A stretch of DNA of 64,000 nt from Pseudomonadota bacterium (GCA_018241445.1 JAFEDT010000007.1:124001-188000); one strand, 5' to 3'; positions 32,539 to 42,411 are shown, counted from the first letter of the stretch. Translations and numbers: made by a program. The notes: generated by a model from the letters alone, not told the origin.

Positions 32539-33935
32539 GCGCGGGCGCGGCGCACCGTCGGGATTTCCGGCAGTAGGTTTACCAGCGGCAGGCGCGCCTC
32601 GATGCGCGTACCGCCGTTCGCCGGCCGCAGCAGGCGCCACTGCCCGCCCAGCCCCGTCACCCGGTGCCGCATGGCCATGATGCCGTGGCCGCTCGAGACC
32701 GGCTGCACGCCGGCAGGTGCGCCGATGCCATCATCCTGGATCCGCAGCTCCAGCCACGGGCCCGCCAGCCGGATCCGCAGTTGCACATGACGCGCGCGGG
32801 CATGCTTGAGGATGTTGGTGAGCGCCTCCTGGACGACGCGGAACACCGCGATGGAGGCGTCTGCGGTCAGTTCCAGCTCCTGCTCGGGGTAGCTCTCCGT
32901 GTAGCCAATCCCGGCGCGACCGCAGGTATTCTCCATCTGCCAGCGCAGCGCCGCCAGCAACCCGAAGTTGTCGAGCAGCGTCGGGCGCAGGTTTTCCACC
33001 ACCCGGCGCTTCACGTCCACGCCGGTCTGCAGTGCCTCGTGCAGGTGACGGAAGTGCGCCCGCACCTGCGGGTCGCCGCCGGGGGCGCGCTGTTCCAGCC
33101 AGGTGACGTCCATCCGCGCCGCCACCAGCACGCCGCCAAGTTCATCGTGCAGCTCGCGTGACAGCGCAGCACGCTCCTGCTCCGTGACACTCTGCAGATG
33201 GGTGGAGAGCTGCGACAGCTCCAGGGTCCGCACCGACACCAGTTTCTCCAGCTCGGCACTCTTCTCTGACAGTTGCTCGGTCTCCTGTTCCTTGTGCCGC
33301 AGGTAGCGCAGCACCCCGCTGCGCAGCAGCAGCAGCAGCGCCAGAGCAACCGCCAGCGCGGAGGTCGTGACGGCCAGGTTGATCCAGCGCACGTTGCGCC
33401 AGGAACGCGCCGCCGCCACGACGCTGGCGGCCTCGGCCGCCTGCATCTTCTGAGCCCGGGCCGACAGGTGCGTCATGGTCCACTTGCCGATGTCGGTGCG
33501 GGTCACCTCCACCGCGGATTTGCGCCCGTGCTCGCGATACAGGCGCAGCACCTCGCCCAGCTCGATGAACTTGGCGCGGCTCAGGCGCACGATATCCTCC
33601 ACATCCCTGCGCTGCGCCGCTGATGCGCCGGCAAAGCCCTGCTCCAGGCGCGCCAGGGCGGTGGGGACCTGGTCCACGGCAATCTCGTAGGGCGCCAGGT
33701 AACTGTCGTCGCCCAGCAGGATGTAGCCGCGCTGGCTGCTCTCGGCCTGGTTCAGCAGGCGCAGCAGGTCGCCGATGGCGTGGTCGCGCGCCGCCGCCGT
33801 CGCCACCTGCCGGCTGACCACGTCCAGTCGTTGCTGACCCGACTGCGCCGCCAGGTACAGACCGAGCACCGCCGCGAGCAGCACCGCCAGGCCGAGCTGG
33901 CGGATGGCAGGATTCATGAGGCGTTGCAACTCCAT
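32508..33935 (-). CDS. CHASE3-type sensor histidine kinase
   Basis: About 475 residues. Membrane segment near residues 12-28, periplasmic CHASE3-like sensor (LLNQAESSQRGYILLGDDSY), second membrane segment near 185-205, coiled coil, then HisKA_3 with phospho-acceptor His263 in SRELHDELGG, and a HATPase domain (VVQEALTNILKHARA, then DDGIGAPAG). Start MELQRLMNPAIRQLG at 33935; M7 at 33917 is an alternative. It pairs by position with the convergent NarL-type regulator. Confidence 0.92.
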   Translation of the reverse strand: MELQRLMNPAIRQLGLAVLLAAVLGLYLAAQSGQQRLDVVSRQVATAAARDHAIGDLLRLLNQAESSQRGYILLGDDSYLAPYEIAVDQVPTALARLEQGFAGASAAQRRDVEDIVRLSRAKFIELGEVLRLYREHGRKSAVEVTRTDIGKWTMTHLSARAQKMQAAEAASVVAAARSWRNVRWINLAVTTSALAVALALLLLLRSGVLRYLRHKEQETEQLSEKSAELEKLVSVRTLELSQLSTHLQSVTEQERAALSRELHDELGGVLVAARMDVTWLEQRAPGGDPQVRAHFRHLHEALQTGVDVKRRVVENLRPTLLDNFGLLAALRWQMENTCGRAGIGYTESYPEQELELTADASIAVFRVVQEALTNILKHARARHVQLRIRLAGPWLELRIQDDGIGAPAGVQPVSSGHGIMAMRHRVTGLGGQWRLLRPANGGTRIEARLPLVNLLPEIPTVRRARAHCTRPLRSA

Positions 33936-33986
33936 TGCATGGCACTCCGCGCCGCACCCGAAGCGGTACGCCCCGATGATAGTCCG

Positions 33987-34058
33987 CGACAGGCTGTCGA
34001 GACGATGTCCGCAGAATCCGACAGCCCCTGTCAGTGTCGGCTGACGGCGACAGCCTGT
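33987..34058. repeat. three GACAG/CTGTC inverted motifs upstream of otsB
   Basis: CGACAG-G-CTGTCG at 33987-33999, GACAG-CCC-CTGTC at 34020-34032 and ACAG-C-CTGT at 34050-34058. Three related inverted repeats in 72 bases between the divergent kinase and otsB genes look like binding sites for a dimeric regulator. No known regulator is assigned. Confidence 0.5.
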
Positions 34059-34105
34059 GACAGCCGGCATCGGTCGGCGCATCGCGCGCCCACAGTGAGG
34101 CCGAT

Positions 34106-34918
34106 ATGTCAGCAGTACCCTACACTCCACTCCCGCCCGAGCACACGCTTCCGTTCGAACTCCCGGCCACGTGTGCACTTCCCGGACTTGATCCATCGGC
34201 CTGTGCCTTCCTGCTCGACGTCGACGGCACGCTCCTGCCCTTCGCGCCGCGCCCGGAGCAGGTGCGCGTCGATCTGCCCCTGTTGCTGCTGCTGGCACGA
34301 CTGTACCGGCACTGTGCGGGTGCGCTGGCGCTGGTGAGCGGGCGCAGCATCGCCGACCTGGACAGTCTGTTTGCGCCGTTGCACCTGCCAGCTTCCGGCT
34401 TGCATGGCGCCGAACTGCGCGGCGCCGACGGCGTGCACACGGGCCGCCACGACGAAGAGCGCGCAAGCCTGAGGGCGGCCAAGCCGCTGTTGCTGCAGTT
34501 CAGCTCACAGCATCCGGGCGTGTGGCTGGAGGACAAAAGAGTGGCGCTGGCCCTGCACTACCGCCAGGTGCCGCACCTGGCAGGGCTTGCCGCCGCCGTG
34601 GCCGGGCAACTGGCGGCACGCGCAGCGGGAAGGCTGGTGGTGCGTACCGGCCCGATGGTGCTGGAGCTTGGCGCCGTGGATACCGACAAGGGCGACGGAG
34701 TGCGCGACCTGATGGGCGCCCCGCCCTTTCGCGGCCGCCGGCCGGTATACCTCGGCGATGACCTGCTGGACGAACCGGCCTTCGTCCGCGTCAACTCCAC
34801 CGGCGGGCTGTCAGTGATCGTGGGTAGCGCACGCGCCAGCGCGGCCTGCCTGCGACTCGCGGACATCGCCGCCGCGCGTACCTGGCTGGGCTCGTTGCTG
34901 CCGCAGGCGCAGCCGTGA
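34106..34918 (+). CDS. otsB: trehalose-6-phosphate phosphatase
   Basis: HAD-superfamily phosphatase releasing trehalose from its 6-phosphate. Nucleophile Asp is in AFLLDVDGTLLPFA; the second and third HAD motifs appear as ALVSGRSIADL and PVYLGDDLLDEPAF. 270 residues. First gene of an operon whose next start (GTGA) overlaps this stop. Confidence 0.95.
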   Translation: MSAVPYTPLPPEHTLPFELPATCALPGLDPSACAFLLDVDGTLLPFAPRPEQVRVDLPLLLLLARLYRHCAGALALVSGRSIADLDSLFAPLHLPASGLHGAELRGADGVHTGRHDEERASLRAAKPLLLQFSSQHPGVWLEDKRVALALHYRQVPHLAGLAAAVAGQLAARAAGRLVVRTGPMVLELGAVDTDKGDGVRDLMGAPPFRGRRPVYLGDDLLDEPAFVRVNSTGGLSVIVGSARASAACLRLADIAAARTWLGSLLPQAQP

Positions 34919-36723
34919 CAGCGACCGCACCGCCCGGCGTGCTCGCCGACGTCGGCATCGTCGGCAACGGCCAGATCACCGCGCTGGTGCGCGCCGACGG
35001 CAGCGTGCCGTGGTGCTGCTGGCCACGGCCCGACGGCGATCCGGTGTTCTGCGAGTTGCTGTCGGGCCATGCAGGCGCGGATGAACGCGGCGTTTTCGCC
35101 ATCCGCCTGCTGGACCAGGCTGAATGCAGGCTCAGTTACCAGCGCAACACCGCGATCCTGGAGTCGGTGGCGCGCGATGAACGCGGCAACGCCATCCGCA
35201 TCACCACCTGGTGCCCGCGCTTCCAGCGCCAGGGGCGGCTTTTCCGACCCACAATGCTGCTGCGGCGGATCGAACCGGTCAGCGGCCGGCCGGCGGTGCG
35301 GATCACGCTACGGCCGGCGGCCGATTACGGCGCGCGCAGCTTCAAACGCCAGCTCGGCAGTCACCACGTGCGCTTCTTCGATGCCACGCAGTCACTGCGA
35401 ATGACGACCGACGCACCGGTGTCCCACCTGGTGGAAGAGCGTGTGTTCGTGCTGAACCGCACCCTCGACCTGGTACTCGGGGACGACGAGACGCTGCCGG
35501 CGCCGGCGCACGAAGTCGCGGCCGAGACCCTGCGCGGCACGGCGCTGTACTGGCAGTACTGGGTGCGCGGGCTCGCCATTCCGTTCGAGTGGCAGGAGGC
35601 TACCATTCGCGCCGCCATCACCCTGCAGCTATGCACCTACGACGACAACGGCTCGGTGCTCGCCGCGCCGACCACCTCGATTCCGGAGGCTCCCGGCAGT
35701 GGCCGCAACTGGGATTACCGCTACTGCTGGTTGCGCGACGCCTACTTCACCGTGCAGGCGCTCAACCGCCTGGGCGCCACCGGCGCGATGGAATCCTTCC
35801 TGCACTACCTGGACGACATCGTCGTACGCGAAGGCCCGGCGCCGCTGCAGCCCGTCTATGGCATCACCGGCGAGAGCGACCTGAGCGAACGCACGGTGGA
35901 CACGCTCGCCGGCGTCGGCGGGCTGGGCCCCGTGCGCGTCGGCAATCTCGCCTGTCGCCAGCGCCAACACGACGTGTACGGCTCGGTGATCCTCGCCGCG
36001 GCGCAGAGTTTCTTCGACGAGCGCCTGGAGTTTCCGGGCGATGAGGCGCAGTGGCGGCGCCTGGAGGCGCTGGGCCAGCAGGCGGTGCAGGTGTTCGACG
36101 AACCAGACGCGGGCATCTGGGAGTTCCGCGGCGTGCAGCGCCGCCACACGCTCTCGGCGGCCATGTGCTGGGCCGCGTGCGACCGCCTGGCGCGAATCGC
36201 GGCGCGTCTCACACTCACCGACAGCGTGCTGACGTGGCGCGGGCACGCCGATCGCCTGCAACAGCGCATCCTCGCAAGCGCCTGGGACGAATCGCGCGGC
36301 ACCTTCTCCGCGGTGTTCGGCGCATCGGTGATCGATGCCAGCCTGCTGCTGCTGCCGGAGCTGGGCCTGGTCCAGTGGCGCGATCCGCGCTTCATCGCCA
36401 CCCTCGCCGCGATAGAAAGGGAGTTGCGCGCCGGTGACTTCCTGCTGCGCTACCGCCATCCGGATGACTTCGGCGACACCACGCATGCTTTCACCGTGTG
36501 TTCGTTCTGGTGGGCGAACGCGCTGGCCGGTGTCGGCAATCTCACCGCGGCCCGCACCCTGTTCGAACGCCTGCTCAGCGCGCGCAACTGCGTCGGGCTG
36601 CTGTCGGAGCAACTCGATCCGCACAGCGGCGCGCTGTGGGGGAATTTTCCGCAGACCTACAGCATGGTCGGCATCATCACCACCGCCTCGCGCCTGAGCC
36701 GCCGCTGGGAGGACGAGGTATGA
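34915..36723 (+). CDS. glycoside hydrolase family 15 (probable trehalase)
   Basis: 602-residue glucoamylase/trehalase-like enzyme, cytoplasmic since no signal peptide is seen. The N-terminal domain (YSIGNGQ-like GIVGNGQITALVRADGSVPW) is followed by the alpha-toroid with RNWDYRYCWLRDAYFT, the general acid Glu in DAGIWEFRG and the base-bearing SEQLDPHSGALWGNFPQTYS. GH15 proteins placed between otsB and otsA are usually trehalases, an inference from context. Overlaps both neighbours by 4 bases. Confidence 0.88.
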   Translation: MTATAPPGVLADVGIVGNGQITALVRADGSVPWCCWPRPDGDPVFCELLSGHAGADERGVFAIRLLDQAECRLSYQRNTAILESVARDERGNAIRITTWCPRFQRQGRLFRPTMLLRRIEPVSGRPAVRITLRPAADYGARSFKRQLGSHHVRFFDATQSLRMTTDAPVSHLVEERVFVLNRTLDLVLGDDETLPAPAHEVAAETLRGTALYWQYWVRGLAIPFEWQEATIRAAITLQLCTYDDNGSVLAAPTTSIPEAPGSGRNWDYRYCWLRDAYFTVQALNRLGATGAMESFLHYLDDIVVREGPAPLQPVYGITGESDLSERTVDTLAGVGGLGPVRVGNLACRQRQHDVYGSVILAAAQSFFDERLEFPGDEAQWRRLEALGQQAVQVFDEPDAGIWEFRGVQRRHTLSAAMCWAACDRLARIAARLTLTDSVLTWRGHADRLQQRILASAWDESRGTFSAVFGASVIDASLLLLPELGLVQWRDPRFIATLAAIERELRAGDFLLRYRHPDDFGDTTHAFTVCSFWWANALAGVGNLTAARTLFERLLSARNCVGLLSEQLDPHSGALWGNFPQTYSMVGIITTASRLSRRWEDEV

Positions 36724-38168
36724 GCAGGCTGGTCAACGTCTCCAACCGCGTCATCCTGCCGCGCGCCGTCGCCAGTGCCGGCGGCCTCGCGGTCGGGATC
36801 AACGCGGCCATGCGCGAGTCCGGCGGCCTGTGGTTCGGCTGGAGCGGCCGCACCGTGGCCGGCGCAGTGCAAACGCCGTCGGCGCGGGTGGTCAGGCGCG
36901 GCAGCAGCACCTACGCAACGATCGACCTGCCGCGCAAGCCCTTCGATCTCTACTACAACGGTTTCGCGAACGGCACCTTGTGGCCGCTGCTGCATACCTT
37001 CCTCGACCGCTTCCGCTTCCGTCACGAGGAGCACGAGGCTTACCTGGAGGTCAACCGGCTGTTCGCGCTTGCCCTGTTGCCGCTGCTGCAGCCCGGCGAT
37101 GCCATCTGGGTCCACGACTACCACCTGATGCCCCTCGCCGCGCAACTGCGCGCGCTCGGCGTGCACTCAGCGATCGGCTTCTTCCTGCACGTCCCGTTTC
37201 CGGGCTTCGATGTATGGCGGGCGCTGCCGGCGCACGCCTCGTTGCTGCGGGCGCTGCTGGCCTGCGACGTGCTGGGATTCCAGACCGAACCGGACCGGGT
37301 TGCTTTCGTGGAGGCGGTGCGCGCGGCGCTGCCGCAGTGCCGGATCAGCGGCGCAGGCTCAATCGAAGTCGCCGGCCGGACGGTGCTCGCCGGTGTCTAT
37401 CCGATCGGCATCGATCCGGCGGCAGTCCAGGCGGAGGCCGCAAAGGCCGCGGGCGGCGGGCAGGTGCACGATGCGGGCCTGGGATTGCAGGGGCGGCGGC
37501 TGATCATCGGCGTCGACCGCATCGACTACAGCAAGGGGCTGTTGCAACGCTTCGAGGCCTACCAGCATTTCCTGGAAACAGCGCCCCAGTACCGCAGCGC
37601 GGTGACCTACCTGCAGCTCGCACAGCTCGGCCGCCAGCGGGTGCACGCTTACAGCAGCATGCGCCGTGCCCTGGAGCGCAGTGCCGGCAGCATCAACGGG
37701 CGCTTTGCCGAGGTCGACTGGACGCCGATCCGCTACGTCAACAGGCCGTTCCCGCACGAGACGGTGATGGGCCTGCTGCGCCTGGCACGGGTGTGCCTGG
37801 TGACGCCGCTGCGCGACGGCATGAACCTGGTAGCCAAGGAATTCATCGCGGCACAGGACCCGTCCGATCCCGGGGTGCTGGTGCTGTCGGATCGAGCGGG
37901 CGCAGCGCGCGAGCTGCGCGATGCGCTGCTGGTCAACCCTTATGACATCCTCGCAATCGCGCAGGCCCTGCGCCAGGCACTGGATATGCCGCTGGCGCAA
38001 CGCCGTGCGCGCCACGCGCGCCTGCTGCAGGCGCTGCACCGGCACGACATCCGCTTGTGGCAGACACGCTTTGTGGCAAGCCTGCGGGCCAGCCAGGACG
38101 GGCAGGAGGCGACCGGGCAGCCGCTGCTGTTCGCCGCGACGCTCCCACCCACCCAGCGGACCGGTTGA
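36720..38168 (+). CDS. otsA: alpha,alpha-trehalose-phosphate synthase
   Basis: GT20 glycosyltransferase joining UDP-glucose and glucose-6-phosphate. 482 residues with [18 protein letters not shown] and WFGWSG at the N-terminus, [12 protein letters not shown], the phosphate-binding [14 protein letters not shown], and the C-terminal [22 protein letters not shown] overlap with the GH15 gene makes a three-gene operon with otsB. Confidence 0.96.
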   Translation: MSRLVNVSNRVILPRAVASAGGLAVGINAAMRESGGLWFGWSGRTVAGAVQTPSARVVRRGSSTYATIDLPRKPFDLYYNGFANGTLWPLLHTFLDRFRFRHEEHEAYLEVNRLFALALLPLLQPGDAIWVHDYHLMPLAAQLRALGVHSAIGFFLHVPFPGFDVWRALPAHASLLRALLACDVLGFQTEPDRVAFVEAVRAALPQCRISGAGSIEVAGRTVLAGVYPIGIDPAAVQAEAAKAAGGGQVHDAGLGLQGRRLIIGVDRIDYSKGLLQRFEAYQHFLETAPQYRSAVTYLQLAQLGRQRVHAYSSMRRALERSAGSINGRFAEVDWTPIRYVNRPFPHETVMGLLRLARVCLVTPLRDGMNLVAKEFIAAQDPSDPGVLVLSDRAGAARELRDALLVNPYDILAIAQALRQALDMPLAQRRARHARLLQALHRHDIRLWQTRFVASLRASQDGQEATGQPLLFAATLPPTQRTG

Positions 38169-38222
38169 CCTGTCGAGACACCCGTGGTCCGGCACACGCG
38201 GTCCGGCATACGCTGCTAGCGC

Positions 38223-38645
38223 GTGGTGACGAGTTGCGGGACGTTCGCGACATGCGCGTGCGCGGCCAGCCGGTGCGTATACCCATTCTGGCGGCAGCCC
38301 GGCTCGCAGGCGCAGTGGCAGGAGCGCGGCGCCGCATTCGATGATTCGCTGACGGTGCTGGCGGCGGCCGAACAGGGACAGGGCCTGGCACTGACGCGCT
38401 GGTCACTGGTGCAGCAGGACATCGCCAGCGGCCGCATCGTGCGCGCCAGCGAGCAGCTGCTGCCCTGTCCGCGCGCTTATTACTTCGTCTGCCCCGAGGG
38501 CTATCTGGCGCTGCCCAAGATCCAGCAGCTGCTCACCTGGCTGCGCGAGATGGCCGCGGCCTTCCCGAGGCCGGACGGCACGGTGCTGCACCTGAAGGAG
38601 GTTAAGGACGAGCCGCGGCCGGCAACGCGGCGCAGCCGGCCTTAG
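38223..38645 (+). pseudogene. 3' remnant of a LysR-type (GcvA-like) regulator gene
   Basis: The open frame encodes 140 residues, of which only the last 110 or so look like the effector-binding domain of a LysR/GcvA-type regulator (FDDSLTVLAAAEQGQGLALT, LVQQDIASGRIVR, YYFVCPEGYLALPKIQQLLT). The DNA-binding half is missing and the first 30 residues are unrelated. It follows otsA by 54 bases. Probably a decayed gene. Confidence 0.7.
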
Positions 38646-38678
38646 CGGGCCGCGGGCGCTTGATCCTGCGAGCGCCTG

Positions 38679-41369
38679 TCAGGCGACCGCGGACTTCAGC
38701 ACGCGCTGCGGCTGGGCGATGCCGTAGCCCTGCGCATAGTCGACGCCCAAGCTCCTGAGCATCTGGATGATCTCGTCGTTCTCGGCGAACTCGGCGATGG
38801 TCTGCTTGCCGGTCAGGTGTCCGATCTCGTTGATGGAGCGCACCATCTCGCGATCGATCGGGTCGCGCAGGATCTCGCGCACGAAGCTGCCGTCGATCTT
38901 GAGGAAGTCCACCGGGAAGTGCTTGAGGTAACCGAAGGAGGACAGGCCGGCGCCAAAGTCATCGAGCGCGAACTTGCAGCCCAGCTCCTTCAGCGACTGG
39001 ATGAAGCGGTTGGCTTGCGAGAAGCTGCGCACCGCGGCAGTCTCGGTGATCTCGAAGCAGATCTTGGAGGCATCCAGGCCGCTCTTGTGGAACTGCTCGA
39101 TCACGAACGGCAGGAACTTGTCGTCGCCGAAGCTCTGGCCGGACAGATTGATGGAGCACTGCGCCAGCTTCTCGCGCTCGTCGGCCTCCGATACCAGCCA
39201 GCGGAAGGCGTTCTCGATCACCCAGCGGTCGATGGCCGGGGCGATGTTGTAGCGCTCGGCGGCGGCGATGAAGTCGTTGGGCGAGATGATGCGGCCGCTC
39301 TCGTCCTTCATGCGCAGCAGCAGCTCGTAGTGCGCGCCGGTCTCCACCCGCTGCAGCGGCTGGATCGCCATGCGGAACAGCTCGAAGCGGCCCTCTTCCA
39401 GCGCCGCATTGATGCGCGCCGCCCACTGCATCTCCTTGCGGCGGCGCATCAGCTCGATGTCGTTTTCCGCGAAGCTGTGGACACGGTTGCGCCCGGCTTC
39501 CTTGGCGGCAGCGCAGGCGCTGTCGGCGGCGGAGATGATGGAGGCCACGTCCTCGTTGTCGGCGGTGATCGGCACCACGCCGATGCTGGCGCCCAGGCGG
39601 AACACGCGATCCTCCCAGGTGAAGCGGAAGTTGCGCACGCTCTCGCGCAGCGTCTCGGCGGTGTGCATCGCCTCATCCAGCGAGCAGCTTTCCAGCAGGA
39701 TGCCGAACTCATCGCCGCCCAGGCGCGACAGCGTGTCGCGCCAGCGGATCTTGGCTTTCAGCAGCGCGCCCACCTGGCCCAGCAGGGCATCGCCGGCGCC
39801 GTGGCCGCAGGAATCATTGACGATCTTGAACTGGTCGATGTCCAGGTAGCACAGCGCGTAGGAGGCCTCGCGCGCCTTGGCGCTCTTCAGCGCCCGCTCC
39901 AGGCGCATCTCGAACTCGCGGCGGTTGACCAGCCCGGTCAGCAGATCGTGGCTGGCGTGGTAGGACAGGCGGCGATTGAGCTCGCGCGATTCGCTGACGT
40001 CGTGGAACACCAGCACGCCGCCGGCCACGTTGCCGCCGCCGCCGCGGATCGGCGCCGCGGTGCTCTCCACGTACAGCTCGTTGCCGTCGCGGCGGATCAG
40101 CAGCATCGGCCGCACCGACTTGATCGGGCGGATGCGGCGGATCGACACCGTCAGCGGGTTCTCCAGCGGTTCGCAGGTTTCCTCGTGGAAGGCGCGGAAA
40201 ATCTCCTCCACCGGGCGCCCCATGGCGTCTTCCAGGCGCCAGCCGGTCAGCTCCTCCGCCACCGGGTTGATATAGTCGATGGTGGAACTGGCATCGGTGG
40301 TGATGACGCCGTCGCCGATCGACTGCAGTGTGATCTGCGCGCTCTCCTTCTCGCGGAACAGCGCCTCCTCGAACAGCTTGCGCTCGGTGATGTCCGCCTC
40401 CACGCCCACCAGGCGCAGCAGCCGACCGTGCTTGTCGACGCGGGCGCTGGCGCGGCTGATCACCCAGCGCCACTCGCCGTTGCGGTGGTGCATGCGGTGC
40501 GTGCTCTCGAAGATCGGCGTCTTGCCGGCGACGTGGTCGCGGATGGCGTTCTGCACCCGTGGCAGATCCTCGGGGTGCACCAGGCTGCGCCAGTCGGGCG
40601 TGCCGCGCATGTCATCGTCGGTGTAGCCGAGCATCTCTTTCCAGCGCGGCGAAAAGTAGACCTCGTTGCTCTCGACGTCGAAGTCCCACAGGCCGTCGTT
40701 GGCCGTGGTCTGGAACAGGTTGGTGCGCTCCTCCAGCCTGGCCAGGCGCGCCTCGGTGCGCAGCCGCTCCAGGCCCGTCGCCAGGCTGGTGCCGATCAGC
40801 TTCATCAGCAGCTGCAGGTTCACGTCCCACGGCCCGCGTGGCAGTGCCTGCGCCAGGGCCAGGAAGCCGGCCGGATGACCCTGCACCCGCAGTGACACCA
40901 GCAGTACCGATCCGATCTGCAGGGTCGCGAAGCGCGCCCCTTCCGCCGCCTGCTCGCGCCGCGGCGCGCTGGTATCGCGCAGCTCGGACAGCCGCAGGTG
41001 CTCCAGGCGTCCCTTCAGCCAGGGCAGGTCCTCGAGCGAGGCGCCCACCAGCCCTTCCGGGCGGCACTGGGCAAAGGCGCTACGTGCCAGCTGCACGTCA
41101 CCGATACGGGTCTCATCCGGTTTGAAGGCGGCGAGGAAAACGCAGTCGATGCCGGCGGCACTGCGCAACAGCTCCAGGTTGCGCCGGATGCACTCGTCCA
41201 CGTTGCCGCGGCGCATGTTCTGGAAGTCGACGGCGATCTTGGTGCACACCACGTCGACGCCCAGCGCCGGGCGCGCGGCGCGGCTGGTCCAGGCATCCGC
41301 GGAAAGGATGTCTGATGCGCTGTAGTCCGCCGGGCTCTCGGCAGGCTTGTCCGGCGGCGCAGTGCTCAT
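38679..41369 (-). CDS. GAF-PAS-PAS-GGDEF-EAL cyclic-di-GMP protein
   Basis: 896-residue soluble signalling protein. Order: GAF-like domain (about 35-195), PAS (about 215-335, ending EADITERK), PAS (about 345-465), GGDEF (about 475-640) and EAL (about 655-896). The GGDEF motif is exact (551-555) and the inhibitory site RWRD (542-545) sits five residues before it. The EAL motif reads ELL (Glu682), with DDFG (803-806), LKID and other metal-ligand positions kept, so both synthesis and breakdown of c-di-GMP are possible. GGAGG lies 10 bases before the ATG. Confidence 0.95.
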   Translation of the reverse strand: MSTAPPDKPAESPADYSASDILSADAWTSRAARPALGVDVVCTKIAVDFQNMRRGNVDECIRRNLELLRSAAGIDCVFLAAFKPDETRIGDVQLARSAFAQCRPEGLVGASLEDLPWLKGRLEHLRLSELRDTSAPRREQAAEGARFATLQIGSVLLVSLRVQGHPAGFLALAQALPRGPWDVNLQLLMKLIGTSLATGLERLRTEARLARLEERTNLFQTTANDGLWDFDVESNEVYFSPRWKEMLGYTDDDMRGTPDWRSLVHPEDLPRVQNAIRDHVAGKTPIFESTHRMHHRNGEWRWVISRASARVDKHGRLLRLVGVEADITERKLFEEALFREKESAQITLQSIGDGVITTDASSTIDYINPVAEELTGWRLEDAMGRPVEEIFRAFHEETCEPLENPLTVSIRRIRPIKSVRPMLLIRRDGNELYVESTAAPIRGGGGNVAGGVLVFHDVSESRELNRRLSYHASHDLLTGLVNRREFEMRLERALKSAKAREASYALCYLDIDQFKIVNDSCGHGAGDALLGQVGALLKAKIRWRDTLSRLGGDEFGILLESCSLDEAMHTAETLRESVRNFRFTWEDRVFRLGASIGVVPITADNEDVASIISAADSACAAAKEAGRNRVHSFAENDIELMRRRKEMQWAARINAALEEGRFELFRMAIQPLQRVETGAHYELLLRMKDESGRIISPNDFIAAAERYNIAPAIDRWVIENAFRWLVSEADEREKLAQCSINLSGQSFGDDKFLPFVIEQFHKSGLDASKICFEITETAAVRSFSQANRFIQSLKELGCKFALDDFGAGLSSFGYLKHFPVDFLKIDGSFVREILRDPIDREMVRSINEIGHLTGKQTIAEFAENDEIIQMLRSLGVDYAQGYGIAQPQRVLKSAVA

Positions 41370-41670
41370 CGGCCCGCATCCTCCAGCGAAATTTCAGGAT
41401 TCAAGCTTTTCCGACTCTATAGCACTATTGCTGGTACGACCGTGCTGCGACCCGAAGTTTTCAGCTTCTCCCCACCCATCTGTCCCAAGGGCTTGCGACG
41501 GATTCTGTCATAACGAATCAGGATTACAAGATAAGACCCCGTTGCACCACGTATTTGTGGCACGCAACCGGTGGCGAATTCCGCCCTCCGAGTTGACAGA
41601 ATCTGGCCTTGCACGCGCTGCCAAGCTGGTAAAACACGCCATTTGCCGGCCGCAAGCAGCGCGGTATCAA
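41370..41670. other. 301-bp gap, promoter region of the GGDEF-EAL gene
   Basis: No gene seen. The region is AT-richer than its surroundings and stands upstream of the GGDEF-EAL gene and downstream of the DUF374 gene, both on the minus strand. Nothing else recognisable beyond the promoter noted separately. Confidence 0.6.
41416..41424 (-). promoter_or_regulatory. extended -10 promoter for the GGDEF-EAL gene
   Basis: On the minus strand TGCTATAGA matches TGn plus a -10 hexamer, 47 bases before the start codon. No good -35 is present, as is usual for extended -10 promoters. Confidence 0.4.
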
Positions 41671-42411
41671 TTACCCAAGGGCGGCGCGCGCCACGCCGTA
41701 CAGGCGCTTCAGCTCCGCCTGCATCTGCTGCTGCAGCGATGCGAACAGAGCCGGGTCGGTCACGCGCGGCACATAGACCGGCGGCCCGATGGCAATGGCG
41801 ATGCGGGCCGAGGGCATGGGCAGCACAAACTTGTCCCACTTGAGCAGCCAGGCCCGGGAGGCGGCGTAGGCCATCGGCAGGATAGGCCGGCCGGACATCT
41901 GCGACAGCAGCAGCGCGCCCGGCTTGAACTGGAAGCGCGGCCCGCGTGGCCCGTCCGGAGTGATCACCGGGGAGATGCCGTCCTTCGCCAGGGCCTGGTA
42001 GTAGTCGCGCAGGGCGCGCGCGCCGGTGTGACTGGAAGACCCGCGGATGACGGCGCCACCGAAGCGCCGCACCAACATCGCGCCCAGCTCCCCGTCGACC
42101 GAGGGGCTGATGAGCCAGCCCACCGTCAGGCCGCGCGAGCGCTGCTCGACCAGGAATTTTCCGCAGAACAGCTGGTGCTGGTGCCAATAGCAGGGCACCA
42201 GCGAAGGTGCGCGTTCCAGGGCCGCCTGCAGGTGTTCTATGCCGCTGACGCTGACCATGCGGCACATCCGCCACCACAGGCGGATCAGGCCGTACCCGAG
42301 CGGTACTACCACGCGATACAGCAGCCGCCGCGCAGGGGTCATGCGCCGGCCGGAGCGGGTGGTGGTGCGATAGAGGGTGTTGCGCAGGCCGCCGTCGTCG
42401 CCGGATGTCAT
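41671..42411 (-). CDS. DUF374 / lysophospholipid acyltransferase family protein
   Basis: About 246 residues. After a basic N-terminus and one hydrophobic segment (LLYRVVVPLGYGLIRLWWRM), the acyltransferase core shows VPCYWHQHQLFCGKFL with the likely catalytic His, SPSVDGELGAMLVRRFGG, ITPDGPRGPRFQFKPGAL and LPMAYAAS. This matches the DUF374 branch of the PlsC-like acyltransferases. ATG 42411 leaves 52 bases to the divergent P450 gene; 42342 (MTPARRLLYR) is an alternative. The acyl acceptor is unknown; context suggests it uses the acyl group prepared by the P450/ligase pair. Confidence 0.82.
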   Translation of the reverse strand: MTSGDDGGLRNTLYRTTTRSGRRMTPARRLLYRVVVPLGYGLIRLWWRMCRMVSVSGIEHLQAALERAPSLVPCYWHQHQLFCGKFLVEQRSRGLTVGWLISPSVDGELGAMLVRRFGGAVIRGSSSHTGARALRDYYQALAKDGISPVITPDGPRGPRFQFKPGALLLSQMSGRPILPMAYAASRAWLLKWDKFVLPMPSARIAIAIGPPVYVPRVTDPALFASLQQQMQAELKRLYGVARAALG

